This document shows positions 46,858 to 60,179 of a stretch of DNA of 64,000 nt, in pieces (the stretch's first letter is position 1; every line of letters begins with the position of its first letter). Under the pieces are notes generated by a model. It saw only the letters and a list, made by a program, of their open reading frames with translations. It searched no databases and was not told the DNA's origin. The stretch lies in contig NW_019773714.1 in the NCBI RefSeq assembly GCF_001039355.2, forward strand, positions 1-64,000. The letters are read 5' to 3'. Source of the DNA: Lingula anatina (Eukaryota; Brachiopoda; Lingulata; Lingulida; Lingulidae). Position numbers and translations under genes: made by a program.

Positions 46858-49800
46858 AAGCACCTTGTGACCTCATTTGTCCGAATCTTCCAAGTAGAAA
46901 TCTACAGTTGAAGGGACGCGAAGATTTGGTGCAGAAAATACTGGGGCATGTTTCAGATGACACCCAACTCATTTTGCTGACAGGGATGGGTGGTATAGGT
47001 AAAACAAGTACAGCTATTGAGGTTGGACACCACAGAAAAGATGTCTTGTACTTTGACATGAGAAAAGTTGTAAATCTTGAATCTGTCAAATTGTCACTTG
47101 TACATCACTACCAGCCAGCGATTACTTTAAATGATATGTACAAAGATTATCAAAACAAATTCATACAAACTATGTCTAGTTTGAATACAGACACTCTCTT
47201 TATCTTTGACAATAATGACAGTATTTTGCACTCACAAAAGCAAGACTTTCTGCAGTTGCTGCAAGATCTAATGGATTCATCAAAGTATATCACACTGTTA
47301 TGCACCAGTCGTGAATCCTTTAGTATTCTAACACACAGGACAGTTACTATAGACATTCCTCCGCTCGATAAAATATCTTCACTAAAAGTTCTTTGGGGAA
47401 AAACCAACCCTTCAGATAGTGAGTCAGATGTTTTAGCTGAAATAGCAGACAGTTGTGGCCATAACCCCCTTGCATTGAGACTGCTTGCTGCCCAGATTAA
47501 AGTCCAAACTATAGAAAAAGTTTCAGGGAAAATGAAACATAAAAAGGTCCTCAGCACTCTTCAGTTACCTAACATTCCAGCGTCCCAAGATATGGTTACC
47601 TGCCTAGATATGTCTTATGAAACACTGGAACCCTCACAGCAAAAGGTGTTAAGAGGATTGCATATTTTCCCCGTTGCATTTACTTCAATTGAGGTTTCTG
47701 AAATTTTGGAAATAGATGAAGATGAATGTGAATCTGTCCTTGACAGTCTTACCATTAAATCCCTCTTGAACTCCAGTGAAAATACCTATGATCTACATCC
47801 TTTGCTAAGAGACTATGCAGAATCTCATGCAAATACAAGCAATGAAATCTCTCATACACAAGAGAGATACTGTGATTATTTCATGGGTCGTCTCAAACAG
47901 TTATACAATGTTTACCAAAGCAGTCCTGCTGAATTAGAATGTTTGGCGAACATGTCACCCCATCTAGATAAGACCGCCAGTTTGCTCAAATCAAATATGT
48001 GCTCATTTGAGATACAACAGAGAAAAGAGGCATTCATTAATTTGCAACTCATCGCAGAGGTGTTCCATAATCTTTTTCTTAATCAGAAAGCTTTATCAAT
48101 TTATCAGACAGTAGTAGATGGAATGCAAAATTATTCTGAGTACAATCAGCTTGACGTAGAAAAGGTAAACAACAAATTAGGTTATGTGCTGCAAAAAATG
48201 GGTGAGTACAAAAAGGCACTTTCTTATCACAGAAAAAGCTGCAATGTGAGAGAAAAGCTTCTAGGTTCCAAACACCCTGACACCGTTTCCTCATACAACA
48301 GTTTAGGTTTAGTACTGCAAGACATGGGTGAGTACAAAGAAGCACTCGCCTGTTACAAAATCTGTCAGGATGTGACAGAAGAGCCGTTAGATCCCAAACA
48401 TCTTGATACCGCTACCTTATACAACAATATTGGTTGTGTACTGAAGTGCATGGGTGAGTACAAAGAGGCACTTGCCTATCACAAAAAAGCACTGAATGTG
48501 AGGGAAGAACTTCTAGGGCCGAGACACTCTGTAACTGCTTCCTCATACAACAACATAGGTGATGTGCTACGAGCCTTGGGTGAGTACAATGAGGCACTTA
48601 CCTGTCATAAAAAATGCCTGAATGTGCTTGAAGAACTTTTAGGTCCCAAACACCCTGAAACTGCTTCCTCATACAACAATATAGGTTTTGTACTTCAGGA
48701 CATGGGTGAGTACAAAGAAGCACTAACATATTTAAAAAAATCCCTGAAAATCTGGGAAGAGCTGTTAGGTCCCAAACATCCTGATACTGCTGCCTCATAC
48801 AACAATATTGGTGCTGTACTGCAATGTATGGGTGAGTATAAAGAGGCACTTGCCTATCACAAAAAAGCCCTGGATGTGAGGGAAGAGCAACTGGGTTCAA
48901 AACATCCTGATACTGGTACCTCGTACAATAATGTTGGCTTTGTACTAAAAACTATGGGTGAGTACAAAGAGGCACTTGCATATTACAAAAAATCCCTAGA
49001 TGTGAGGAAGGAGCTATTAGGTCCCAAACACCCTGATACTACTTCTTTGCACAACAACATTGGTTTGTTACTGCAAGGCATGGGTGAGTACAAAAAAGCA
49101 CTTGAATATCTCAAAATATGCCAGGAAACATGGGAAGAACAGCTAGGTCCCAAACACCCCACTACTGCTACCGCATACAACAATGTAGGTTTTGTACTTC
49201 AAGACATAGGTGAGTACAAAGAAGCACTAGCATACCACAAAGTTTGCCTCAATATCAGAAAAGAAATGCTAGGTTTTAAACATCCTGATACCGCCACCTC
49301 TTTCAACAATATTGGTGCTGTACTGCAATACATGGGTGAGTACAAAGAGGCACTTGGTTATTACAAAAAATCACTGGAATTGAGGAAAGATCTGCTGGGA
49401 ACCAAACATCCTGATACTGCAACCTCATACAATAATGTTGGCTTTATACTAAAATCAATTGGGGATTACAATGAAGCACTCACATATCTGAAAATATGCC
49501 TAAGTGTTAGGGAAGAGCTGCTGGGTCCCAAACATCCAGACTCTGCTACTTCATACAGTAACGTTGGTTCCATACTCGAAATTATGGGTGAGTACAATGA
49601 GGCGCTTATTTATTTCAAAAAAACTCTAGATGTAAGGAAGGAGCTTCTAGGTCCCAAACACATTGATACTGCTTCCTCGTACAACAATATAGGTTTTGTA
49701 CTTCAAGCCATGGGTGAGTATGAAGAGGCATTAGCTTATTACAAAATGTGTCAGGATGTGATGGAAGATCGGTTAGGTCCCAAACATCCTGATACTGCTG

Positions 49801-52800
49801 CTTCATACAACAATATTGGTAGTGTATTGGAACACATGGGTAAGTACAAAGAGGCATTTGCCTTTCACAAAAAATCACTGGATGTGAGAGAAGCGCTTTT
49901 TGGCCCCAAAAATCTTGATACTGCTGCCTCATACAACAATATTGGTAGTATACTGCAGAAGATGGGTGAGTACAAAGCTGCTTTTGCCTATTTCAAAATT
50001 TGCCAGGATGTGAGGGAAGAGCTGCTAGGTCCCATACATCTTGATACTGCCACATTATACAACAATATTGGTAGTTTATTGCAACGCATGGGTAAGTACA
50101 TAGAGGCATATTCCTTTCACAAGAAATCACTGAATGTGAGAGAAGAGCTTTTAGGTCCCAAACACCCTGATACTGCTGCCTCATACAATGATATTGGTAG
50201 TACATTGCAAGATATGGGAAAGTACAAAGAGGGATTTGCCTTTTACAAAAAATCACTGGATGTGAGGGAAGAGCTTCTAGGTCCCAAACACCTTGACACT
50301 GATGCCTCATACAACAATATTGGAAGTGTACTGCAACACATGGGTGAGTACGAAAATGCACTCGTCTATTTTAAGAAAAGCCTAGATGTCAGAGAAGCGC
50401 TCTTAGGTCCCAAGCACCCGAGAACTGCTTCCTCATATAGCAATATTGGTGTTGTACTACAAGCCATGGGTGAGTACAAAGAGGCACTTGTCTATCACAA
50501 AAAATGCCTGAGTGTGCGGGAAGAACTTCTAGGCCCCAAACACCGTGAAACTGCCTTATTATACATCAGTATTGGTGTTGTGTTACAAGCTATGGGTGAA
50601 TACAAAGAAGCACTAGTTTATCACAAAAAATGCCTGGCAGTAAAAGAAGAACTTCTTGGTCCTAAACACCCTGTTTCTGCTTCCTCGTACCACTATATAG
50701 GATCCGTACTTCAAGACATGGGTGAGTACAAAGAGGCAGTAAAATATCTCAAGACATGTGTTAACATCAGAGAAGAACAGCTGGGTGCCAAACACCTCGA
50801 TACTGCCACCTCATACAACAATGTAGGTTCTGCACTGCAATACACAGGTGAGTACAAAGAGGCACTAAAATATCTAAAATTATGCCTTAGTGTCAGGGAA
50901 GAACTGCTAGGTCCCAAACACCTTGAAACTGCTTTATCATACAGCAATATTGGATCCGTGCTGCATGTCATGGGTGAGTACAAAGAGGCACTTGCTTATC
51001 ACAAAAAATCTGTTGCTGTAAGAGAACAGCTTCCAGGTCCCAAACACCCTGATATTGCTTCTTCATACGACGTTATTGGTGTTGTTTTGAAAGCAATGGG
51101 TGAGTATAAAGAGGCACTTGCTTACCACAAAAAATCTGCTGCTGTAAGAGAACAGCTTCTAGGTCCCAAACACCCTGATACTGCTTCTTCATACGATGTT
51201 ATTGGTGTTGTTTTGCAAGCCATGGGTGAATATAAAGAGGCACTTGCTTACCACAAAAAATCTGTTGCTGTAAGAGAAGAGCTTCTAGGCCCCAAACACC
51301 CTGACACTGCTTCTTCATACAACGCTATTGGTGTTGTCCTGCAAGCCATGGGTGAGTACAAAGAGGCACTTGCTTACCACAAAAAATCTGTTACTGTAAG
51401 AGAAGAGCTTCTAGGCCCCAAACACCCTGATACTGCTTCTTCATACAGTAATGTTGGATTCGTGCTGCAATACATGGGTGAGTACGAAGAGGCACTTGCT
51501 TACCACAAAAAATCTGTTGCTGTAAGAGAACAGCTTCTAAGCCCCAAACACCCTGATACTGCTTCGTCATACAGTAATACGGGATTCGTGCTTCAACGCA
51601 TGGGAGAGTCCAAAGAGGCACTTGCTTACCACAAAAAATCTGTTGCGGTAAGAGAAGAGCTTCTAGGTCCCAAACACCCTGATACTGTCTCTTCCTACAA
51701 AAATATTGGTCTCATACTACAAGAAATGGGTGAGTACAGAGAGGCACTTGCCTATCTCAAAAAATTACTGGATGTGAGGGAAGAGCTGTCAGGTCCCAAA
51801 CATCTTGATACTGCTATTTTATACAACAATATTGGTGTTGTACTACAAGCCATAGGTGAGTACAAAGAGTCACTTGCCTATCACAGAAAATGCCTGAGTG
51901 TGCGGGAAGAACTTTTAGGTCCCAAACACTCTGACACTGCTTCCTCATACAACAATATGGGCAGGGTACTACAGGACACGGGTGAGTATGAAGAGGCTCT
52001 TTCCTTTTACAACAAATGCTTAGGTGTGAGAGAAGAGGTTTTGGGCACCAAACACACTGATACTGCTGCCTCATATAATTATGTAGGTGTTGTACTGCAA
52101 GCAATGGGTGATTTCAAACAGGCACTTGTCTATCACAAAAAATGCCTGGAAGTAAGGGAAGTGGTGCTAGGGCCAAAACATCCTGATATTGCTACGTCAT
52201 ATGATATTATTGCCTGTGTACTTCAAACCTTGGGTGAGTGCAAAGAGGCACTTGTCTATCACAAAAAATGCCTGAGTGTACGAGAATTTGTAGGTCCCAA
52301 ACACCCTGATACTCTTTCCTCATACAACAATATTGGCCTTGTACTTAAGGCCATGGGAGAGTATAAAGAGGCTCTTTTCTTTTACAAAAAATGCTTGGGT
52401 GTGAGAGAAGAGTCTCTTGGTACTAAACACACTGATACCGCTGCCTCATATAATTATATAGGTGTTGTGCTGCAAGCAATGGGTGATTTCAAACAGTCAC
52501 TTGTCTATCACAAAAAATGCCTGGATGTAAGGGAAGACCTTCTAGGTCCTAATAACCTCGATACAGCTACCTCATACAATAATATCGGTTGTGTACTACA
52601 AGCCATGGGTGAGTACCATGAGGCACTTACATATTGTAGAAAAGGCCTAGATGTAAGAGAAAAGCTTCTAAGTACAAAACACCTAGATACTGCTTCCTCA
52701 TACAACACTTTTGGCAGTACATTGAAAGCTATGGGTAAGTACAAAGAGGCACTTGACTATTACAAAAAATGCATGGAGATAAGAGAACAGATTCTAGGTC

Positions 52801-53417
52801 CCAAACACCCTGATACTGCTACCTCATACAATAATATCGGTTGTGTACTACAAGCTATGGGTGAGTACAAAGAAGCACTTTCCTATTGCAAAATTTGTCA
52901 GAAGGTTAAGGAAGAAGTGCTAGGTCCCAAACACCCTAGTACCGTTGCTTCATACAACAATATTGGTAGCATATTAAAAACCATGGGGGAGTTCAAAGAG
53001 GCATTCAACTATTTTAAAAAAGCCCTGGAAGTGGCAGAAGGCCTGTTCAGTCCTATACACCCTGATACTGCTGTCATATACAACAATGTTGGTAGTGTAC
53101 TGAAAAACATGAGTGAGTACAAAGAGGCACTTGCTTATTACAAAAAATGCCTTGAAGTAAATGAAGAATTGCTTGGTCCCACACACCCTCATACTGCCTA
53201 TACTTACAACAATATTGGTTGTGCTCTGGAAAAGTTGGGTGAATACAAAGAGGCCCTTGCCTATTATAAAAAATGTCTGGAATTGACGGAAAAGTCGCTA
53301 GGTCCCAAACACCCTAATATTGTCACCTTTTGCAACAATATATGTAGTGTACTGCGAGCCATGGGCGAGTACGAACAAGTGGCAGTATATCAGATGAAAT
53401 ATCTGGAAATGAGTTAG
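46858..53417 (+). CDS. HEPN-NB-ARC-TPR gene 1, exon 3 (NB-ARC and 42 TPRs)
   Basis: Acceptor ATTTCAG joins in phase 1 to the HEPN exon, giving a protein of about 2374 residues. NB-ARC motifs, numbered on the joined protein: P-loop GMGGIGKT (231-238), Walker B LFIFDNND (302-309), sensor TSR (338-340), GHNPLAL (389-395, GxP), and an MHD-like YDLH (499-502). From 48168 to the stop there are 41 full kinesin-light-chain-type TPRs of 42 residues plus a partial last one (consensus NNIGSVLQAMGEYKEALAYH). Unit 33 is one residue short. Units 23-28 (50943-51698) are almost identical to each other. The plan is that of a STAND sensor: effector, ATP switch, ligand-binding repeats. The ligand is unknown. 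The stop at 53415 follows a small insertion that cut off a final unit. Confidence 0.93.
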
Positions 53418-53556
53418 GGAAGAGCTCCTAGGTCTTAAGGATTCCAATACTGCAACCTATTATAGAATGTTAGCTGATCAATGCACGCTCTTGCTCAAAA
53501 TGATGGAAAATTCCAAAAGATGTATTACAAATACGATTTCAATGTGTTCGAACTAA
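53416..53556 (+). pseudogene. Frame-shifted tail of the TPR array
   Basis: Just after the stop the +1 frame reads REELLGLKDSNTATYY and continues to TAA at 53554-53556 (46 codons). REELLG and the following residues match the repeat consensus. Compared with other units the junction (ATGAGTTAGGG) has about four extra bases, so the older protein ended about 50 residues later. Confidence 0.7.
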
Positions 53557-53799
53557 GATACAATGGAACTTATATCCAGTCCTTCAGTGTTTTTACAGTG
53601 TTCTGAGGGCTTCTTATTTCTTTTGGTATGCTCTAAAAAGTGGAATTTTTGATATTTTATAGTGAAAATCAAACGTTATGTTGAAGAGAGCAGAGATAAG
53701 AGGAGAATAGCAGAGTCACGCAAAGACAATATTCTACCATAAAAACTTTAATCACTGAGTGTCGGGTAATTGTCATAAATCTGGTTGATGTAATCTGTT

Positions 53800-54319
53800 C
53801 TTTGGAGTACTGACTTCTCTAGTATCTGGGTCTTGTTGGCTCAGATTTACCCAACCCTTTACAAGAATCCCTGCCTCACCTCATACCTTGTAATTGTCTA
53901 GACCTCTTTGCCCCTTACAGTTTGGTCTAGAGCACCTAAACAGTGAACTGTAGAAAATAGCACCGTTTCTATCAAAATAACTTCCATATGTACGTCAGCA
54001 GCTAGCTTTCTCTCAGGAACTCTAGACTGGTTCAAGCTTCATTATGAACGGCGGCTAAAGGCGGGCAGAACCATCGACGTGTGCAATAGATCCCACCTCA
54101 TGGTCTTCAGCTGCTCTCTTCCAAACTTAACATGAAGCATGGAGTCTGGTTTCAACACACGGAAAAGAAATCTTGCCTCACCAGAGAACCAGACATGCCT
54201 CCAATGACACATTTCACGTCAATGGAGTTGTTGGTTCTTAGTTAGCGGCGTCTCTTTCTGTGTTGGGTCAAAACAGTTTTCCAATATCCTTGGCCGATTC
54301 CAGCTTTGACTGGTCCTTT

Positions 54320-54360
<41 letters not shown>

Positions 54361-54790
54361 CACTGTTCCTTAGAGAAGGCGCGATAACCATGTTCTCTTT
54401 TGACAACACATCTTGTGTACTATGCAGTCCATCCTGTTGTAGTTTTATGAGGACGCCCTGTGCTGCTGCCTGCTTTCACATGGTAGCAAGTGCGAAACCT
54501 TAGGTGATCTTCCAAATGGTTACTTCAGCCATTCCAAGGTGAACAGAAAGGTGTTCTTTTGTTTGCATCAAGCACCTGCATCTCTACCACATACCAAGCT
54601 CTTCTTTGGTATATATGGGAAGAGCCATAGATACTCTTCAGACCTGCTGAGAAAAATATGACCTGAAAATACACGCCTAGGGGCATAAGTGTAAATGTGA
54701 CCTTACGTTCCTTTTAGACTTGTAACACAGGGCATAAAACCATCCCCATTTGAGCATTACCAAATAAAATGATTCCGCAATCATGTATAT
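53800..54790 (-). mobile_element. Decayed Tc1/mariner-type transposase
   Basis: Minus-strand fragments in several frames show GRPHKTTTGWTA (about 54424-54461), the GRPR-like motif between the DNA-binding and catalytic domains. Then comes HWRHVWFSGEARF (about 54180-54220), which matches the Tc1 block W..VLFSDESRF with the catalytic Asp changed to Gly. An upstream EVTIWKI fragment recalls the helix-turn-helix. There are several stops and frame changes, and a run of 39 T at 54320-54358 interrupts it. It is inactive. Confidence 0.6.
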
Positions 54791-55567
54791 TCTTACTTAT
54801 CTTCTACACCTCGGCAGTCTTCATCTAATTCATCTTCATCTAGTCCAAAGATATATATATCTATCAAGTTAATTAGTCCTATATCATCCTAGAACATCTT
54901 GTGCGTCCTTATTTGTCCCAGATTGGGCAATCCTTACTACCCCAAGGGCATCTAAAGTCCTCTAGCAAAAAAGTGTTACCTCTTATGCAAAACGTCAAGC
55001 GATGAAGAAAATCTTCCACTGATCCAATGTTTTATTCAACTTCTAAAAGGCTTTTTTTCATTAAAATTGCTCTGCGTTAAGGTTCCCGTTGACCACTGTC
55101 AGCTGGCCAAAACCACAGTAGCTGATACAACCCATACCATGACTTACGCACCGTGCAGTTTTTCGATCAGAGAAGAAAATTCGGAAGATATTTCTTACCA
55201 GTTGTTCTCCAAACCCTTACGCACCCATCACCTTTCACAACGCTCAACCTGTTTTCATCTGAGAACAGTATCACTTCCCAGTTGTTGGCTGTTGTACATG
55301 CCAGAGTTCTGGCATAACATCTAATTTGATGTAGATGTTACTGGCAGTGATTATGGGTTTCATAACAGCAAGGCTGCTAAAATAATGGTTATTGTGTAGG
55401 TCATTCTGATGATAAACTTATGGTTTTCTCTTTTCTTGTCATATGTTGCATTCAAGATCCTAAATGTCAGGAAACGGTTTCTGGGAGGAAGGCATGTTAA
55501 GGCAAATAACTTCGACAAAACAGTTCAAGTTGCCAAAACTTTCACAAAAGCAACATGGCTATTCTTC
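54791..55567. other. Intergenic, no gene seen
   Basis: Unassigned sequence between the transposase relic and a fold-back element. Short frames (55067-55324, 55409-55597) have no recognisable features. Confidence 0.35.
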
Positions 55568-55818
55568 GACTGGGTGCCCATAACTAGATTCATTTAACAG
55601 GATCAGTCCATCTCCAAGAGGTTTCTTGCTAAATTGCTTTCAGCTTAAGTGGCTTAAATGTCTGTCATGCCTACTAAAGCTGCTAAACGAGAGTTAAATA
55701 CCCCCTAACAGCTTCAATAGGCCTGCCAGACATCTAAGCTGATGGAGTTGATTGCAATTTAGCGATAATCCCCTTGGAGACAGATTGATTCACAGTTAGA
55801 TTTCGGGAATAGTCCCTT
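55568..55818. mobile_element. Fold-back element, family F, copy 3
   Basis: GACTGGGTGCCCATAACTAG at the left and TTTCGGGAATAGTCCC at the right. The inner arms AAGTGGCTTAAATGTCTG and CCAGACATCTAAGCTG are inverted. It closely resembles the copy at 59351-59588. Confidence 0.6.
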
Positions 55819-56170
55819 CAACTCTCCAAGAATAATTGATTGATGTTTTTTTCTCAGAATTTAAAAGTTTAATATTGATATAACAATAATATGATCATAG
55901 AACATTTAATGAAAAATTTAACTTTTAATGTTTTACTTTGGATTGTGTTTGTATCTACTGTATATTCATACATTTTCACAATCATTTAATTAGAATTGTA
56001 AATTAATTGAAAGATTAATTAGTTGTTTTTTTTTATTCTGTAATATCTGCAACTACTTATCTGAGATAATACAACGTTGTATGACAGTTAAAACAAAACT
56101 GCAAAATATGATTTGATTACACAGGGACCTCTGATTATATATTGAATATGTAGACAATGAAGTGAAATTT

Positions 56171-56259
56171 TTATTATTATTATTATTATTATTATTCAGT
56201 GCTATATTAAAGTTGCTGAAAAAGGATAAAAGTTACACCTGGCTCAAAATGTGATACTA

Positions 56260-56295
<36 letters not shown>
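56171..56295. repeat. (ATT)n microsatellites
   Basis: Two TTA/ATT runs at about 56171-56195 and 56261-56295. Confidence 0.9.
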
Positions 56296-56297
<2 letters not shown>

Positions 56298-56529
56298 ATA
56301 ATGATAATAACAATTATTATAACAACAACTGTTTTCAAAAGGTTGCTTTTACATGAATACACGCATAGCCACAGCTCTTTGGTCATATGATTTGTGTATA
56401 TAGAATAATTTTTAATGTTTATGTAAGTCAAAAATTGTGGCTGAACTAAAAATGTACAGATAAGGTTAGAAGAAATCTTATTGTCCAATAATATTCAAGA
56501 GGTGGCTTAAAAATTATCAGAGCTCATGT

Positions 56530-57430
56530 CCTACAAACAGAATTAGCATCAAATGGGTCGTTAAGTTCTCCTGGGGATGGTCACTGGAGAGTGATCCCGC
56601 ACTTCTTGTATGGGCAGTTAGAAAAAGGTTGATTAACCCAGATAATATCGTAAATCTTGGTCTTTGTGGTGAGTTTTATCAACAAATTCTGAAGTTATGG
56701 ATAAGGCACAGCGATTGTTAAGGTGGATCTATTTTGTGGAACAACACCTAAATCATGCAGGATATTTTACTATATTTTATGTTTTACTCGTTCGATAAAA
56801 AATGAAATAATTTATATTAGAGATTTAGTTAAAGACAATAAACGTTGTTCTTATGAAGAAATTTTACAGTTGCCTGGGCAGAATGGAATTACCTTCATGG
56901 AACATCAAGTTATAAGAAACTGTATTACTCATCAGTTTATTGAGAATTATGGTAAATCAGGAGAGAATAAGTTAACCTTTAAAGGAATACAACTTAAAGA
57001 TATTACTTCCAGAGAAGTAAAATTAAAACTTGTTTTGAATAAATCAGAAAATATTATAATCCTTAATGAAAGAGTACCAAGTGTAGTGTGGAATGACATA
57101 TATTTGGCATGTACTCAATCGGTAATAAGAGCAGTTCAGTGGAAAAAATTTTTGCATGGAATTTATCCAACAGGAAGATACTTAAAGAAATATAAGATTC
57201 TAGAACTTGATGTATGCCAATACTGTTCTTCTGTACAGAATAGTATATAGAGAAGAAACTATAGGGAACATATATTTATCAACAGATATGTATAAAAAGA
57301 TGTATAAAAGATAAGAATATCATTCACCTATGTAAATTTAGAGAAGAAAAAACTGATATCGTGGTATTTTTGAGCAACGCTATTTTTTATTTTAACTTGT
57401 ATATATATATATATATTGAATTGGTGAATA
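56530..57430 (+). mobile_element. LINE 3' end with RT-associated zinc-finger region
   Basis: The frame at 56723-57250 ends QWKKFLHGIYPTGRYLKKYK then ILELDVCQYC. This is the W-x-K...LPT...L...C..C pattern of the domain after the reverse transcriptase in many LINE ORFs. Just upstream in another frame, KFSWGWSLESDPALLVWAVR also looks like LINE ORF2 sequence but meets stops. The 3' end has a (TA)n run at about 57399-57415. The element is 5' truncated and inactive. Confidence 0.6.
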
Positions 57431-58409
57431 AATTTTTAATTAAAAAAATTACAATATGTGTTATCCTAGCATAAGTAAAAAAAAAAACACAATTTCCCGT
57501 TAATAACAATTATTTCTTTTAAACTTATGGGGTTCATAAATGTAAGAAAGAGAGGAAAATGGTGATAAGTTGGAGAGGGATGTGGCAATGAGAGACTCAA
57601 TTAATGGCTAAATATCCAGGCACATTGAAAAACAACACACATCCACGTTTTGAGGCTAAAACGCTGTTCGTTGAAATGAATAAAGTATCAAAACCACAGC
57701 CGCTGCTACTGTCACTGCTCCACCTTGGTCAGAAACCCGTAGATCACAACAGACCCTTCCTCCTGCGTCGACCACTGGAGCAGTTTACTTTCCTAATTTG
57801 GGATCATTTTGTTCTTTTGTGGACATTTTCAGTCCAACTAGCAGTAGTCACCCTATTGAGAAATCCCATGTGGTAATAATTATCTCTATCCGCGCGCAGA
57901 AGGCTTTTTATACTTGCTCTACAGGAGTTTGCTTCGCGACGATGTGCTAACTGCGCGTTATTCAACCTGTCTAGGGCTCTGCTGACTGCAGAAACCAGTC
58001 ACGTGGTTGGAAGGGGTTTCCTGAAATAAGCCGTATCCCACAATTCCGTACTGCAGCTTAAAAAATGGCGGATATCACGTCAGATGTTTGCTCCGTAAAA
58101 AAACGAGAAAATAGAGAGATAAGACGTTCTAACAATTAATTATTGGAGGTACTGTCTTTCTTATGCAATCATATAGACTCTGTTTAGTCTTTAATATGCC
58201 TTACTTATTACTATTTGAAAAAAAACGTCTCCCGCAGTTACGATATGCTGTAGATTGGTGTTCGCTGGTAGTAGTAATTGAACTACGAATGGCAGCCTTC
58301 TAAGTACGTTCGCGGTACAACATTAGTTTGATTTCATAATATCATTATCTGTGACATTAGTACACTGCGCCCGTATCGTAGGTTAAGGCAACGTGATTTG
58401 GGTAAAATC
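57431..58409. other. Intergenic, no supported gene
   Basis: A 90-codon frame at 57604-57876 has no recognised domain. A short ATG frame at 58064 (AAAATGGCGGATATC) could be a first exon but nothing confirms it. Confidence 0.3.
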
Positions 58410-58706
58410 TTATCTTCTTAAATAAATATAACTTTGATTTATACTCAAGAGTTCAATTGTAGTGGGACCGAAGAGTGGGTCGTACACAAGTTCTTTGAAA
58501 GTGGTCAAGTTAGAGAGGACATTCGGCATGGACTCTTCTAGAAATGGAAGCAGCTGGAATCGTAGGCTTTTCCCACCTCCTGTAGGAATGCCAGCATACA
58601 CGTCCTTCCCACTGAGTGCAGCACTCACTGCTACAAATTGATGGTCTGTCACCCCTACAAAAGCCCAAATTTTTCTTGCTATCCGATCTGCTTCTTCTCG
58701 CTCCAT
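58410..58706 (-). CDS. RecQ-like helicase fragment (motif I)
   Basis: The minus-strand frame starts MEREEADRIARKIWAFVG. It contains SGKDVYAGIPTGGGKSLRFQ, which matches RecQ helicase motif I (PTGGGKS with a preceding SGRDV-like segment). Only about 45 residues follow motif I, and they do not show the expected SPLISLI block, so coding similarity ends near 58540. Either this is a first exon with a donor I could not place, or a truncated pseudogene. Complete RecQ proteins have several hundred residues more. RecQ-like fragments are common in some invertebrate genomes, so transposition is possible. Confidence 0.5.
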   Translation of the reverse strand: MEREEADRIARKIWAFVGVTDHQFVAVSAALSGKDVYAGIPTGGGKSLRFQLLPFLEESMPNVLSNLTTFKELVYDPLFGPTTIELLSINQSYIYLRR

Positions 58707-59350
58707 ACCATAACAATGCTCTCGGGCTGCTAGTATTTATACCCCTACAACTACTTCAGGGTATCCCTCAGTTAGCCTCACTCCGAAGTAACATGCTACT
58801 CATAGGGGGCTATTTTATCTGTCACAGAAGAGCAGGTGATTAAGGCCAGAGCAATTAACTGTCTAGGTTGTTGTCAAGCAGACTTAGACTGGACCTGCTA
58901 AGTGGCAGTGCCTGGGCGGTTATGCAAACAATTACCAGCCATGTAATCAGCCTTGAGATTTCTCAACAGGGTGACTACAGACCAAAATGACCTCTGTAGA
59001 GACATATCTGGGTTGGGCAAGGGTAAGAATCAGTAAAATATTTACGGTTGCAAGCAGAAAAAGAAAATTCATTTCAAGTAATGCATACTAAAAAGGAAAA
59101 TATGAAATAGAAATGGACTCTTAATACAGTTATTATTTTTTCTATTCTTATTTTATTATTTATTTTTCTATTCTAATAATAGCAAATTACAATGTATCTT
59201 TATAATTTGAGGATGGGCACTTTGCCAATGGTTACAAACACTGATTCTTTAGTAATTAATGGGCACAGAATCAATCCCCTACAATCAATTCACTACATGG
59301 AGTTAGACATTAATGACAGAGACACTATGGCCGAGCATATATGTTTAAGA

Positions 59351-59588
59351 TTGGGTTTTCATCCCTAGATCAATCTAACAGGATCAGTCCATCTCTAAGA
59401 GGTATCTTGCTAAATTGCTTTCAGCTTTAGTGGCTTAGATGTCTGGGACGCCCACTAAAGCTGATAAACGATAATTAATTACCCTATCAACCCCAGTAGG
59501 TGTGAAAGACATTGTAGCCACTTCAGTTCATTGCAATACATTGATAATCCCCTTGGATATAGTACGATAGTCTCTGGGAATGGTCCCT
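59351..59588. mobile_element. Fold-back element, family F, copy 4
   Basis: TTGGGTTTTCATCCCTAGAT at the left, CTCTGGGAATGGTCCC at the right. The arms TAGTGGCTTAGATGTCTG and AAAGACATTGTAGCCAC are inverted. Confidence 0.6.
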
Positions 59589-60179
59589 TATACATAAACG
59601 TCAATATAATAAAATGAGCTTTGTTCGCTATTTTCATTTATGAGAGTCAAGTAAAATTTGAAAAGTGCTAGGATAATCCCGCAAACATCTGCATTAACAA
59701 AGCTTATTGACCAATCAGTTTCCTGACCTACCGGTACCAGGGTATAAATATTACAGTCACATTCGTGTTAAAAACAACAGCAACAACAGCCAAATGACAG
59801 CATATAGTTTCTAATACTATAAAAAAGAGAACTGCCAAAAGACATTGCTCGATATTTGTAAACATGATATTTGTATAGATTTTTTATGCTAGCTTTCTAT
59901 GATGTATATACATGAGGCAGAAAAGTAGGTCACATAAGTAGGGGAACTTTCTGACCAAAAAATTAAAGAAAGGAGCAGTCTAAAGCTCATTTATGGCTGA
60001 TCGAGTGATTTATTCAGTTTGACCCTTGGCATGTCGACTTAATTTGAGTGGTATAAGAAACTACATGTACATGTATTAGAAGTGGTTTATATGTGTTACT
60101 GGGAATTCACGCTCCACCGATGCTCAGTTCCCGTGTACCTTTAACCTTTATCTGCAGAATTGAACTATTAGTGATAACA
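59589..60179. other. Upstream of gene 2, no gene seen
   Basis: Contains a TATAAATATT motif near 59742 and AT-rich sequence. A promoter for gene 2 would be expected here or just downstream, but no element is certain. Confidence 0.35.

Noticed and set aside
48079-53192. Many minus-strand frames inside the TPR exon
   Set aside because: They repeat with the 126-bp period of the TPR array and are shadows of the real plus-strand coding sequence.
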